Shown in pieces: positions 15,167 to 21,332 of a stretch of DNA of 21,332 nucleotides. Source of the stretch: an uncultured Oscillospiraceae bacterium (GTDB lineage Bacteria > Bacillota > Clostridia > Oscillospirales > Ruminococcaceae); NCBI GenBank assembly GCA_910587335.1, contig CAJUMG010000012.1, positions 50,382 through 71,713 of the forward strand. Direction: 5' to 3'. Below the pieces are notes generated by a model. That model made no database searches. It was not told the DNA's origin and saw only the letters and a program-made list of their open reading frames with translations. The translations under genes were made by a program, and so were the position numbers. Position 1 is the stretch's first letter; each line of letters begins with the position of its first letter.

Positions 15167-15829
15167 CTAAAACACCCCGCCGGCGCTTTGCAGAATGGCG
15201 CCGATGGCCTTTGCCCGATCTTCAGCGCCAAAAACCGCTGACCCGGCTACCAGCACATCCGCCCCGGACGCCGCCGCCGTTTTTGCCGTAACCGCATCAA
15301 TGCCGCCATCTACCTGCACCCAAAGCGGCCGGCCGTTTTCATCGGCCCACCGGCGCAGGTACTCCACCTTCGGCATCATCTGCGGCATAAACCGCTGACC
15401 GCCAAACCCCGGTTCTACCGTCATAACCAGCGCCATGTCCAAAAGCGGCAAAAACGGCTCCAGCACCGCAATCTCCGTCCCCGGCTTCACCGCGACCCCT
15501 ACCTTTACGCCCGAGCTCCGGATCGCCTCGATGGTCTTCCCCACATCCGCATCCGACTCATAGTGAAAGGTGATCATGTCCGCTCCCGCTTTTACAAAAG
15601 CAGGCAGATAGAAAAGCGGGTCGCTGATCATCAAATGTACATCAAAAAACAGCCGCGTTTTGGGCCGCAGCGACGCAATCACCCCAGGACCGAAAGAAAT
15701 GTTCGGCACAAAATGGCCGTCCATCACATCGAGATGGAGCATCTGGGCGCCGCCGGCTTCAATATCAGCAGCTTCCTGCTCCAGACGAGAAAAATCTGCG
15801 GATAGCAAAGAGGGTGCAATCTGTATCAT
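15167..15829 (-). CDS. rpe: Ribulose-phosphate 3-epimerase
   Basis: Interconverts ribulose-5-phosphate and xylulose-5-phosphate in the pentose phosphate pathway; cytoplasmic TIM barrel, 220 residues. Active-site motifs are complete: IAPSLLSADF (4-13), HLDVMDGHFVPN (32-43, metal-binding His and Asp), DVHLMI, MTVEPGFGGQRF (about 134-145) and VDGGI (about 173-177). The ATG follows GGGAGATTTTGT. It heads the leftward cluster: the rnfC-like gene starts about 80 bases after its stop and no strong promoter or terminator is visible between them, so they are probably co-transcribed. Confidence 0.96.
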   Translation of the reverse strand: MIQIAPSLLSADFSRLEQEAADIEAGGAQMLHLDVMDGHFVPNISFGPGVIASLRPKTRLFFDVHLMISDPLFYLPAFVKAGADMITFHYESDADVGKTIEAIRSSGVKVGVAVKPGTEIAVLEPFLPLLDMALVMTVEPGFGGQRFMPQMMPKVEYLRRWADENGRPLWVQVDGGIDAVTAKTAAASGADVLVAGSAVFGAEDRAKAIGAILQSAGGVF

Positions 15830-15993
15830 ACAAAATCTCCCATAGTCTTAGGACCTTTGGATTTGTATCGCCGCATCAAAAAGAAAACCCATCCGTTTGC
15901 TGTCGTTTCCTAATTAAAAATAAGCCCAATCCTTTACCGGACAGCCGAATATATCCGACCTGCTTTCCCGACGCTAGGCATAATACAGGTATT

Positions 15994-16022
15994 ATTTTAA
16001 ATCATCTGTCGAAAAAGGTCAA
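15994..16022 (-). promoter_or_regulatory. Sigma-A promoter of rpe and the Rnf-like genes
   Basis: On the minus strand: -35 TTGACC (16017-16022), a 17-bp spacer and -10 TAAAAT (15994-15999). The start site near 15987 leaves a leader of about 158 nt before the rpe ATG. Confidence 0.7.
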
Positions 16023-16148
16023 ATAAAATGCGGCAATTTAACAATTTGGTCATATCCCCCTGAAGATTTTTTCCTGCTGTACCTCATCCTGTAAAGATTT
16101 TTCCCTTTACCATCTGGACGGTTCGGCGGCAGAGCAGCTCTTGGCCGT

Positions 16149-16177
16149 TTGCAAAGTCTTCTGTTTCATGGTATAAT
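16149..16177 (+). promoter_or_regulatory. Sigma-A promoter of the aldo/keto reductase
   Basis: -35 TTGCAA (16149-16154), a 17-bp spacer and a consensus -10 TATAAT (16172-16177) preceded by TGG. The ATG is at 16231. Confidence 0.8.
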
Positions 16178-16230
16178 TGGAAAATCTAAAAACCTTTACC
16201 TCTGCCAACATAGAAAGGACGGAAAAGCGA

Positions 16231-17349
16231 ATGAAACACCAATTGTTGGAAAAGCTTGGCGTCAGCGTTCCCCAGCTGGGACTTGGCTGTATGCGCCTGC
16301 CTACCGATCAAGATACCATTGATTACGCCCACGCCCAAAAAATCGTAGATTACGCCATGGCAAACGGCGTCAATTATTTCGATACCGCCTATATGTACCA
16401 TAAGGGAGAATCCCAGTATTTTCTGGGGAAAGCCCTTGCGAAATATCCTCGGGAAAGCTATTTTCTGACCAATAAGCTGCCCCTTTGGTACTGCAAAACG
16501 CCGGAGGATATGGAAAAAATCTTCCAAGATCAGCTCCAGCGCTGCCGGACCGAGTATTTCGATTTTTATTTTATCCATTCTATGAACGATGAACATTGGA
16601 AAATGGCTAAGGATCTGGGCGCCCTTGACTTTATTCGCAAAAAAAAGGCGGAGGGCTCCGCCAAAGCGATTGGTTTTTCCTTCCATGGCAACCTTCCCCT
16701 GCTTAAAGAGATGGTGGAAGCCGCCGACTGGGATTTTGTCCAGCTACAGCTAAACTATCTGGACTGGGAAAAACAGGACGCCAAAAGCTTCTACCAGGTG
16801 CTGGAGGATAAGGGCATCCCCTGTTTTGTCATGGAGCCGGTGCGCGGCGGTTATCTTGCCACCTTAACACCCGACGCGCAGGAAGTTTTTAAAAATGCCG
16901 CGCCGGAGCGTTCTATGGTCTCCTGGGCATACCAGTGGCTTTTGTCCAAACCCAATGTCAAGGTGGTGCTGACCGGCTCCTCTTCACTAGAGCAGTTTGT
17001 GGAAAATGTCACCCTGTTTAACACCCTGCCTCCCTTGTCCCAAAGCGAGGCGCAGACCATCGACAAGGCGATCGAAGCGTTAAACTCTATCCCCACCGTT
17101 CCCTGTACCGGCTGCCGCTATTGTATGGACTGTCCTTCCGGCGTAGATATCCCCGCGGTTTTCGCCGCCTATAACTACCGGGCCAGCCACCATACAATGG
17201 AGCAGGTCCGCAAAAAATATGAAGAGATTCCTGCCGGCGCGCGGGCGGATGCCTGCGTCGGCTGCCGGGTCTGCTGCGATAAGTGCCCCCAGTCCATTGA
17301 CATTCCCGCGGAGCTCGCCCGGGTCAAAGAGGAAATTTACAAAAAATAA
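16231..17349 (+). CDS. Aldo/keto reductase with C-terminal 2x[4Fe-4S] domain (COG1453)
   Basis: Predicted cytoplasmic oxidoreductase of 372 residues. The N-terminal TIM barrel shows the aldo/keto reductase tetrad in FDTAYMYH (Asp51, Tyr56), LTNKLP (Lys82) and FIHSMND (His116). The C-terminal part has ferredoxin-like motifs CTGCRYCMDCP (C292, 295, 298, 301) and CVGCRVCCDKCP (C342, 345, 348, 352; an extra Cys349). This fusion is common in anaerobes; the substrate is unknown. Electrons could pass between ferredoxin and the barrel active site, but this is inference. The ATG at 16231 follows AAAGGACGG; the upstream in-frame ATG at 16177 overlaps the -10 box and is rejected. Confidence 0.93.
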   Translation: MKHQLLEKLGVSVPQLGLGCMRLPTDQDTIDYAHAQKIVDYAMANGVNYFDTAYMYHKGESQYFLGKALAKYPRESYFLTNKLPLWYCKTPEDMEKIFQDQLQRCRTEYFDFYFIHSMNDEHWKMAKDLGALDFIRKKKAEGSAKAIGFSFHGNLPLLKEMVEAADWDFVQLQLNYLDWEKQDAKSFYQVLEDKGIPCFVMEPVRGGYLATLTPDAQEVFKNAAPERSMVSWAYQWLLSKPNVKVVLTGSSSLEQFVENVTLFNTLPPLSQSEAQTIDKAIEALNSIPTVPCTGCRYCMDCPSGVDIPAVFAAYNYRASHHTMEQVRKKYEEIPAGARADACVGCRVCCDKCPQSIDIPAELARVKEEIYKK

Positions 17350-17354
17350 AATTT

Positions 17355-17480
17355 CGATGCAATCCATGCCGCGCCGATTGGCGCGGCATGGCGCTTATCT
17401 GATGCACAGCCTTTCGCCCTCCGGCTGTTCATGGGCTGTGACAGCCACCGAAGGGCTGACCGCGCTTGCTTTTTGCATCG
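17355..17480 (+). ncRNA. Candidate structured RNA / multi-helix 3' region
   Basis: An outer 8-bp perfect helix (CGATGCAA 17355-17362 with TTGCATCG 17473-17480) encloses three hairpins. The first is a perfect 12-bp GC-rich stem (17364-17375 with 17380-17391, loop GATT). The second is CACAGCC with GGCTGTG (17405-17411 with 17434-17440). The third is CAGCC with GGCTG (17442-17446 with 17454-17458). It starts six bases after the aldo/keto reductase stop. It may be a 3' UTR structure or termination signal, or a separate small RNA; I recognise no known family. Confidence 0.35.
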
Positions 17481-17553
17481 TAAATTCGGGCCCTTTTTAT
17501 CTTATGACCCCGTCTTGTCTAATGCTACTTTTACATCTCCTATACAAAAATGA

Positions 17554-17586
17554 AAAGCCCTCTGGACTTTTGGTCCAAAGGGCTTT
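17554..17586. terminator. Intrinsic terminator, usable on both strands
   Basis: AAAGCCCT and TGGAC pair with GTCCA and AGGGCTTT around a TTTTG loop (one C/A mismatch). The plus strand continues with GCCTATTTTTT and the minus strand with TTTCATTTTTG. It follows the stop of the leftward rhomboid-like gene by 30 bases and also closes the rightward reductase transcript. Confidence 0.85.
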
Positions 17587-17615
17587 GCCTATTTTTTGAT
17601 GCAAAAACTTCTGTT

Positions 17616-18290
17616 TTACCAGTAACGATCCTGATTTTTTTTCATTTCCCTGCGGAAATTCCGCCGCTGAGCGCCGTACCGCCTTTCATTTTGGATAAAA
17701 CGAATCAGATCGCCGCCGAAGAACAAAAAGAAGTTGGTCAGCGAGGCGATAATCGCCGCCCGTGTGGGCCAGTCCCCAAAAATCAGCTGGATGGCAAACA
17801 AAATCCAGTCAACATAAGCTAGATACTTCATCTTGATGGGCAAAAAGAAAAACAAAAGAATCTCGTGATCCGGAAACAAAAAGGCAAACGCCAAAAATAA
17901 CGACAGATTCAAATAGGTGCTGGTGCCAAATCCGGTGAAAAACGCCGCGATGATCGCACCGATGATCCCCACCAGATAGTATAGATTAAACCGAAAGGTT
18001 CCCCAAACCTGTTCCAGCGTGCTCCCCAAAAAATAGTAAAAATACAAAAAGAAAAATAAAGAGATGATCGAAGTGGTGGGCGGCACAAAAATAAAGGTGA
18101 TAAACCGCCAGAACTGCCCATGCATCGCCGCCTGGGTAAACAAGGCCAGATAGCCGCTAAGGCTGGTCCCTTGCACCGAAAAAATGACATCGCCAATAAA
18201 TACCGCCGCAACGGTGACGACAATATACAGCATCAGGTTGGGAATTCCCAACCGCCCGAATCTGCGTTCCAGCTTATCCAGCCACTTCAT
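17616..18290 (-). CDS. Rhomboid-like membrane protein, probably catalytically inactive
   Basis: A membrane protein of 224 residues with about six hydrophobic segments and a basic C-terminal tail. The fold is suggested by the WRFITFIFVP segment (about 61-70), the GSTLEQVWGTFRFNLYYLVG loop (about 87-106), the TYLNLSLFLAFAFLFPD helix and the FLPIKMKYLA motif, all as in rhomboid-family proteins. The catalytic G-x-S-G is replaced by LNLSLF, and the helix that should carry the catalytic histidine reads ASLTNFFLFFGGDLIRF. It is therefore probably a pseudoprotease of unknown role. The ATG at 18290 follows GGGAGG by seven bases. Transcribed alone, probably from the -10 box in the inverted repeat at 18378-18408. 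Confidence 0.8.
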   Translation of the reverse strand: MKWLDKLERRFGRLGIPNLMLYIVVTVAAVFIGDVIFSVQGTSLSGYLALFTQAAMHGQFWRFITFIFVPPTTSIISLFFFLYFYYFLGSTLEQVWGTFRFNLYYLVGIIGAIIAAFFTGFGTSTYLNLSLFLAFAFLFPDHEILLFFFLPIKMKYLAYVDWILFAIQLIFGDWPTRAAIIASLTNFFLFFGGDLIRFIQNERRYGAQRRNFRREMKKNQDRYW

Positions 18291-18377
18291 ATTTTTGCCT
18301 CCCAGCCTCTCCCGCCGCAAAAAGGCCGGAGAATTTTATAGGATTGGCCATGCCTGTAAGGCGGCCATTTAAATCTT

Positions 18378-18408
18378 GGTATAATAACCAGCATATGGTT
18401 ATTATACC
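18378..18408. repeat. Perfect 13-bp inverted repeat with a TATAAT box in each arm
   Basis: GGTATAATAACCA, five bases (GCATA), then TGGTTATTATACC. Each arm contains TGGTATAAT read on its own strand, an extended -10. On the minus strand (TATAAT at 18401-18406) it suits transcription of the rhomboid-like gene with a leader of about 100 nt. No good -35 hexamer accompanies either box. It may be an operator overlapping that promoter. Confidence 0.8.
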
Positions 18409-18498
18409 ACCGTCCTTTCAAAAAGAACATTTCTATTCTGTAAATTTTGCAAAAATCTGAAATTCAATAAAAAACAATTGATTTTCGATCTATTTTTA

Positions 18499-18526
18499 TT
18501 GACAAACAGAAAATTTGTGCTATTCT
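18499..18526 (+). promoter_or_regulatory. Sigma-A promoter of the DUF2975-XRE-DUF4153 operon
   Basis: A consensus -35 TTGACA (18499-18504), a 16-bp spacer and -10 TATTCT (18521-18526) preceded by TGC. The start is near 18533, just before the ribosome binding site AAAAAGGAG. Confidence 0.7.
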
Positions 18527-18555
18527 ATAGAAAACAGACAAAAAGGAGAATCCGT

Positions 18556-19017
18556 ATGAAAATCAGCATCATTGGCCGGCGCAGCCTGGTTTCTCTTCTG
18601 GAGAAGCTCTGCTGGCTGCTGCTTTTTGCCGGACTGGTCGTCTCAGTCGCTCTCCCCTGGATCCTGGACTATTATGGCCGGATCTACTGGCAGGACCTGG
18701 GCTCCGATTATATCCGAATTCTGCTGGTGCTTTACCCCTCTGCCGTTATGGCCCTTCTGGTTATCTGGCAGCTTCGAAAAATCCTTGTAAATGTCAACAG
18801 CGGCAGCCCTTTTTCCTTGGAAAATGCCCGTCGGGTCAAAACTGTCTCGGTCTGCTGCCTGATCGTGGGGATTTTGTTCCTATTAGGCATTGTTCCTTCC
18901 CTTCTGGCGCCAATGCTTGGATTGGCTTTCTTGTTTTTATCCTCGCTGGCGCTGGTTTTATCCGAGCTGGTAAAGCAGGCCGCCCTTTATAAAGAAGAAA
19001 ACGACCTGACCATTTAA
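18556..19017 (+). CDS. DUF2975 family membrane protein
   Basis: A protein of 153 residues with four predicted membrane helices: about 17-38, 56-77, 97-117 and 121-141. The SGSPFSLENARRVKTVS loop (about 83-99) is the typical DUF2975 signature. Function is unknown, but members are nearly always encoded beside a small XRE regulator, as here. The ATG at 18556 follows AAGGAG by seven bases; the longer frame from 18478 runs through the promoter. Twelve bases separate it from the regulator gene. Confidence 0.88.
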   Translation: MKISIIGRRSLVSLLEKLCWLLLFAGLVVSVALPWILDYYGRIYWQDLGSDYIRILLVLYPSAVMALLVIWQLRKILVNVNSGSPFSLENARRVKTVSVCCLIVGILFLLGIVPSLLAPMLGLAFLFLSSLALVLSELVKQAALYKEENDLTI

Positions 19018-19029
19018 GGAGGTGCCCCT

Positions 19030-19260
19030 GTGCCGATTATTGTTAACCTGGATGTTGTGATGGCGCAGCGGAAGATCTCCGCTACCCAGCTGGCCGATCA
19101 GGTGGGAATTACCCTGGCCAATCTGTCCATTTTAAAAAACAACAAGGCGAAAGCCGTCCGTTTCTCCACGCTGGAGGCTCTGTGCCGCGCATTGCAATGC
19201 CAGCCGGCCGACCTGCTGGCATATACGGAAAATACCGAACAACAGGAGGAGATCAAATGA
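19030..19260 (+). CDS. XRE/Cro-family helix-turn-helix regulator (YozG-like)
   Basis: A 76-residue DNA-binding protein consisting almost entirely of one HTH domain. It includes MAQRKISATQLADQVGITLA (about 11-30), ANLSILKNNKAKAVRFSTLE and the helix ALCRALQCQPADLLAY (about 51-66). It starts at GTG, six bases after AAGGAGGT. It is the standard partner of DUF2975 proteins and probably regulates its own operon. Its stop overlaps the next start as ATGA, so the third gene is translationally coupled. Confidence 0.92.
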   Translation: MPIIVNLDVVMAQRKISATQLADQVGITLANLSILKNNKAKAVRFSTLEALCRALQCQPADLLAYTENTEQQEEIK

Positions 19261-21125
19261 ACCAAAAGCCTGTAGAAAATCATCCGTTTTCCTCTTCTAA
19301 ACCACCGGTCTATATTCCCCCGGCTGGCCGGCCCGGACAGCTGCCGCCCCTGTACCAGCCTCCCGCGGGGCCGGCGTATCCCTTTACGCCGAACCATGAT
19401 CCGGCGGGCCCTTCTACACCGCAGCAAAAACCCGTCTCCCCGCCGCCAGAGGAAAAAACAGCCGTTCCCCCTTCCGGCGAAAGCGGTCCCCAACCCGCTT
19501 TTGCCTCTGGCGCTGTGAACGCGGCCGGTCAAAATCCGGCCGCCGCCAGCGCTTCTCCCTCTTCTGCGTCCCCTTCTTCGGAACCTGCTTCCACACCGAA
19601 ATACTATCTGCCCCTTCCGCGTAAAATGCGGGCGGATTATCAGCATTTGGCCCAAAAAAGCCTGACGGGCAAAGGGTCCATGGCGGTGCTGTTCTCTATT
19701 TTGTTCTGTATGCTTTTCACCGAAATGATCCTGTGGGGAAATTTGGGCGTTTCTGCCCTGATCCTGACCGGCATCTATTACGCATTTTGTTTTTGGTATT
19801 TTCATGAAAAGGGAAAACACTTTACCCCTGCCGCCCTGCTGTCTACCCTTCCCGTCATGGCAATTGTCATCGGACTTTGCCTGTCGGTAAACCAGTCCAC
19901 CTACTTTATCACCGTGCCTGCCCTTCTTTTTCTGTTGGCAGCCCAAACCGCGCTTTTAAGCGGACTTTCCTGCCGGCCCCTTTTCTCCTGGGAATCCTTC
20001 TGCGCCCTGTGGGGAAGGCTGGTAGACGGCCCCTTGTCCTTCCTGGACTTTCCCTTCCTGGTCATGAGCGGACGGCGTAAAGAGGGAAAACAGTCCAAAA
20101 ACTTTTGGACGATCTTTTTGGGCGTTTTGTGCGCCTTGCCGGTGGTCATTCTTTTGCTGTACTTGTTCGCCAGTGCCGATGCTGTTTTCCGCATCGGACT
20201 GCGAAATTTCTTTCAGTGGCTTCGGCTGGATTGGGGACATTTGTTTACCGACCTGCTGCTTGGATTTTTGGGTGGTATCTTTCTGGCGGCAATGCTGCTG
20301 TATTGCCGGGGCGCGCTGCCAAAAGCCACCAATCCGGTCCATTGCAAACGTTTTCTGGATCCGCTGTTCGCCATTCCCTTTTTAGGCTTAATCGACCTGT
20401 CTGTACTGGCCTTTACCCTCGTCCAATTCGCCTACCTATTCGGCGGAGAAAAAGGGAGCTTGCCCGGCGGATATACCTATGCCGAATACGCCCGCCAGGG
20501 ATTTTTTGAGTTGGCCTTTTCTCTGTTTTTAATCTTTGCCATTGCCTTATTCGCCATGGCCTTTTGTAAAACCGACCGTTCCGGCCTTTACCGGACCATC
20601 CGGCTGGAGCTGCTGCTTTTAAGCCTCGGGGGCGGCGTTATCCTGGCTTCCGCCGTCAAACGGATGCTTTTATATGTGGGTGTCTATGGCCTGAGCGTCA
20701 AGCGGGCACTGACTCTGTGGTTTATGGTCACCGCCGGAATCTGCTTTTTGTTTTTGGCAGCGCGTTGCCTTTTCCACCGCTTTCCGTTGGCCAAATGCAC
20801 CGGCGTCGCCGTTATTTGTATGATCTGCTTTTTATCTTTGTTCCCTTTAAACGGCTTTGTGGCCCGTTACAACGTAAACGCCTATCTGGGCGGCCAGGTA
20901 GAGGCCAAGGTAGATTGCCGCTATCTGGAGGATTTATCCGTTTCCGCTTTGCCCGCCATGGTGGATTTGTATCGGTACCAGCCTTCTGAGAATCTTGCAA
21001 GGGCGATTAACCGGCAGATTTCTGCCAACGACCGCCGACATCCTATCTGGGGCTGGACGATGGATCAGATCGTCATTCAAAATAGCATTAGGCAATTTCG
21101 GGAGATCGAAAAAAATAGCCAATGA
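19257..21125 (+). CDS. DUF4153/DUF4173 domain-containing membrane protein
   Basis: A 622-residue protein. The first ~125 residues are a Pro/Ala/Ser-rich, disordered tail (PPVYIPPAGRPGQLPPLYQ and following). Then come about a dozen hydrophobic helices (about 145-550), and last a soluble end with RYNVNAYLGGQVEAKVDCRY and DLSVSALPAMVDL, the C-terminal signature of this family. Function is unknown. The ATG at 19257 overlaps the regulator stop and follows GGAGGAG. Third gene of the DUF2975-XRE operon. The upstream in-frame extension to 19182 lies inside the regulator gene and is rejected. Confidence 0.88.
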   Translation: MNQKPVENHPFSSSKPPVYIPPAGRPGQLPPLYQPPAGPAYPFTPNHDPAGPSTPQQKPVSPPPEEKTAVPPSGESGPQPAFASGAVNAAGQNPAAASASPSSASPSSEPASTPKYYLPLPRKMRADYQHLAQKSLTGKGSMAVLFSILFCMLFTEMILWGNLGVSALILTGIYYAFCFWYFHEKGKHFTPAALLSTLPVMAIVIGLCLSVNQSTYFITVPALLFLLAAQTALLSGLSCRPLFSWESFCALWGRLVDGPLSFLDFPFLVMSGRRKEGKQSKNFWTIFLGVLCALPVVILLLYLFASADAVFRIGLRNFFQWLRLDWGHLFTDLLLGFLGGIFLAAMLLYCRGALPKATNPVHCKRFLDPLFAIPFLGLIDLSVLAFTLVQFAYLFGGEKGSLPGGYTYAEYARQGFFELAFSLFLIFAIALFAMAFCKTDRSGLYRTIRLELLLLSLGGGVILASAVKRMLLYVGVYGLSVKRALTLWFMVTAGICFLFLAARCLFHRFPLAKCTGVAVICMICFLSLFPLNGFVARYNVNAYLGGQVEAKVDCRYLEDLSVSALPAMVDLYRYQPSENLARAINRQISANDRRHPIWGWTMDQIVIQNSIRQFREIEKNSQ

Positions 21126-21173
21126 ATCGATCGCAATTCGAAACCACTGTTTTTGCCGACCGTACAGTCGTTC

Positions 21174-21200
21174 ATTTTAGGGGATAAAAACACCTAAAAT
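21174..21200. repeat. Inverted repeat after the DUF4153 gene
   Basis: ATTTTAGG, eleven bases, CCTAAAAT, about 50 bases after the stop codon. The right arm also begins an imperfect direct repeat (CACCTAAAAT, CACCCCAAAAT). It may end the operon or form part of the next gene's control region. The remaining ~130 bases to the window edge show nothing that I can name. Confidence 0.5.
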
Positions 21201-21332
21201 CACCCCAAAATCGGTTAAAAAAAACGTGCTTTTCCCAGGGTTAATAGTGATAAGGAAGTATACACAACAGCTTATCAATAACGCTGACAGACAGGGTGCA
21301 AACAAAAGCAGAGAATATATCACTTTCATTAG

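Larger units (their letters stand above)
15830..16230. other. Divergent regulatory region between rpe and the Fe-S aldo/keto reductase
   Basis: About 400 bases without a gene. It contains the leftward rpe promoter (15994-16022) and a leader of about 158 nt with a possible GCTGTC/GACAGC helix (15899-15904 with 15940-15945), plus the rightward promoter of the reductase (16149-16177). Two imperfect copies of AAGATTTTTCC lie near 16063 and 16094. No known riboswitch class is recognised. Confidence 0.5.

Noticed and set aside
15830..15987. T-box or known riboswitch in the rpe leader
   Set aside because: No T-box motif, terminator/antiterminator pair or known aptamer core could be recognised.
19098..19946. 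282-codon minus-strand frame over the XRE and DUF4153 genes
   Set aside because: It is antisense to two supported genes; Gly/Arg/Gln-rich shadow composition.
1..21332. Mobile elements, CRISPR arrays, tRNA or rRNA genes
   Set aside because: I saw no transposase, integrase, regularly spaced repeats or cloverleaf/CCA patterns on either strand.

Overview
The window looks like a chromosomal segment of an anaerobic, endospore-forming Clostridia, most likely Oscillospirales (Ruminococcaceae-like). The supporting signs are a rimP-nusA-ylxR operon, SpoVT, a CIRCE operator, strong AGGAGG ribosome binding sites with many GTG/TTG starts, Rnf-family genes, and ferredoxin-like Fe-S proteins. Gene content is mostly chromosomal and intact. 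I see no rRNA, tRNA, CRISPR array, transposase or phage gene.

Layout, left to right. 1-2020: the start of a leftward rimP-nusA-ylxR translation/transcription operon, with a promoter and a ~140-nt leader; its downstream genes lie outside the window. 2055-2791: leftward DUF6440 protein and GNAT acetyltransferase. 3067-4605: rightward DUF2200 protein and a membrane-anchored VanY-type D,D-carboxypeptidase. 4671-5534: leftward 3-hydroxyisobutyrate-dehydrogenase-family reductase. 5637-7612: htpG with a sigma-A promoter and a CIRCE element at its start site. 7834-8322: COG2426 membrane protein. 8724-9266: spoVT. 9329-10360: leftward geranylgeranyl-reductase-like flavoprotein. 10489-15829: leftward rpe, four Rnf-like genes (C, D, E, A) and a membrane-anchored DUF4015 glycosidase-like protein. 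16231-17349: rightward Fe-S aldo/keto reductase. 17616-18290: leftward rhomboid-like protein. 18556-21125: rightward DUF2975, XRE regulator and DUF4153/4173 genes.

The most interesting object is the Rnf-like module at 11798-15086. By sequence it is clearly homologous to RnfC, RnfD, RnfE and RnfA, and it is tightly packed and translationally coupled. However, rnfG and rnfB are absent. Three of the four cysteines that hold the intramembrane [2Fe-2S] cluster are replaced by threonine, the RnfD flavinylation threonine is replaced by proline, and the RnfC-like protein lacks the N-terminal domain and the glycine-rich NADH/FMN motif while keeping both [4Fe-4S] clusters. An automatic annotation would call this an Rnf electron-transport complex, but as written it cannot carry out the known Rnf reaction. 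I read it as a repurposed Rnf scaffold of unknown function.

Other points worth a look: CIRCE control of htpG, a perfect 13-bp inverted repeat carrying a -10 box on each strand (18378-18408), a multi-helix candidate RNA after the aldo/keto reductase (17355-17480), and a rhomboid-fold protein without recognisable catalytic residues.
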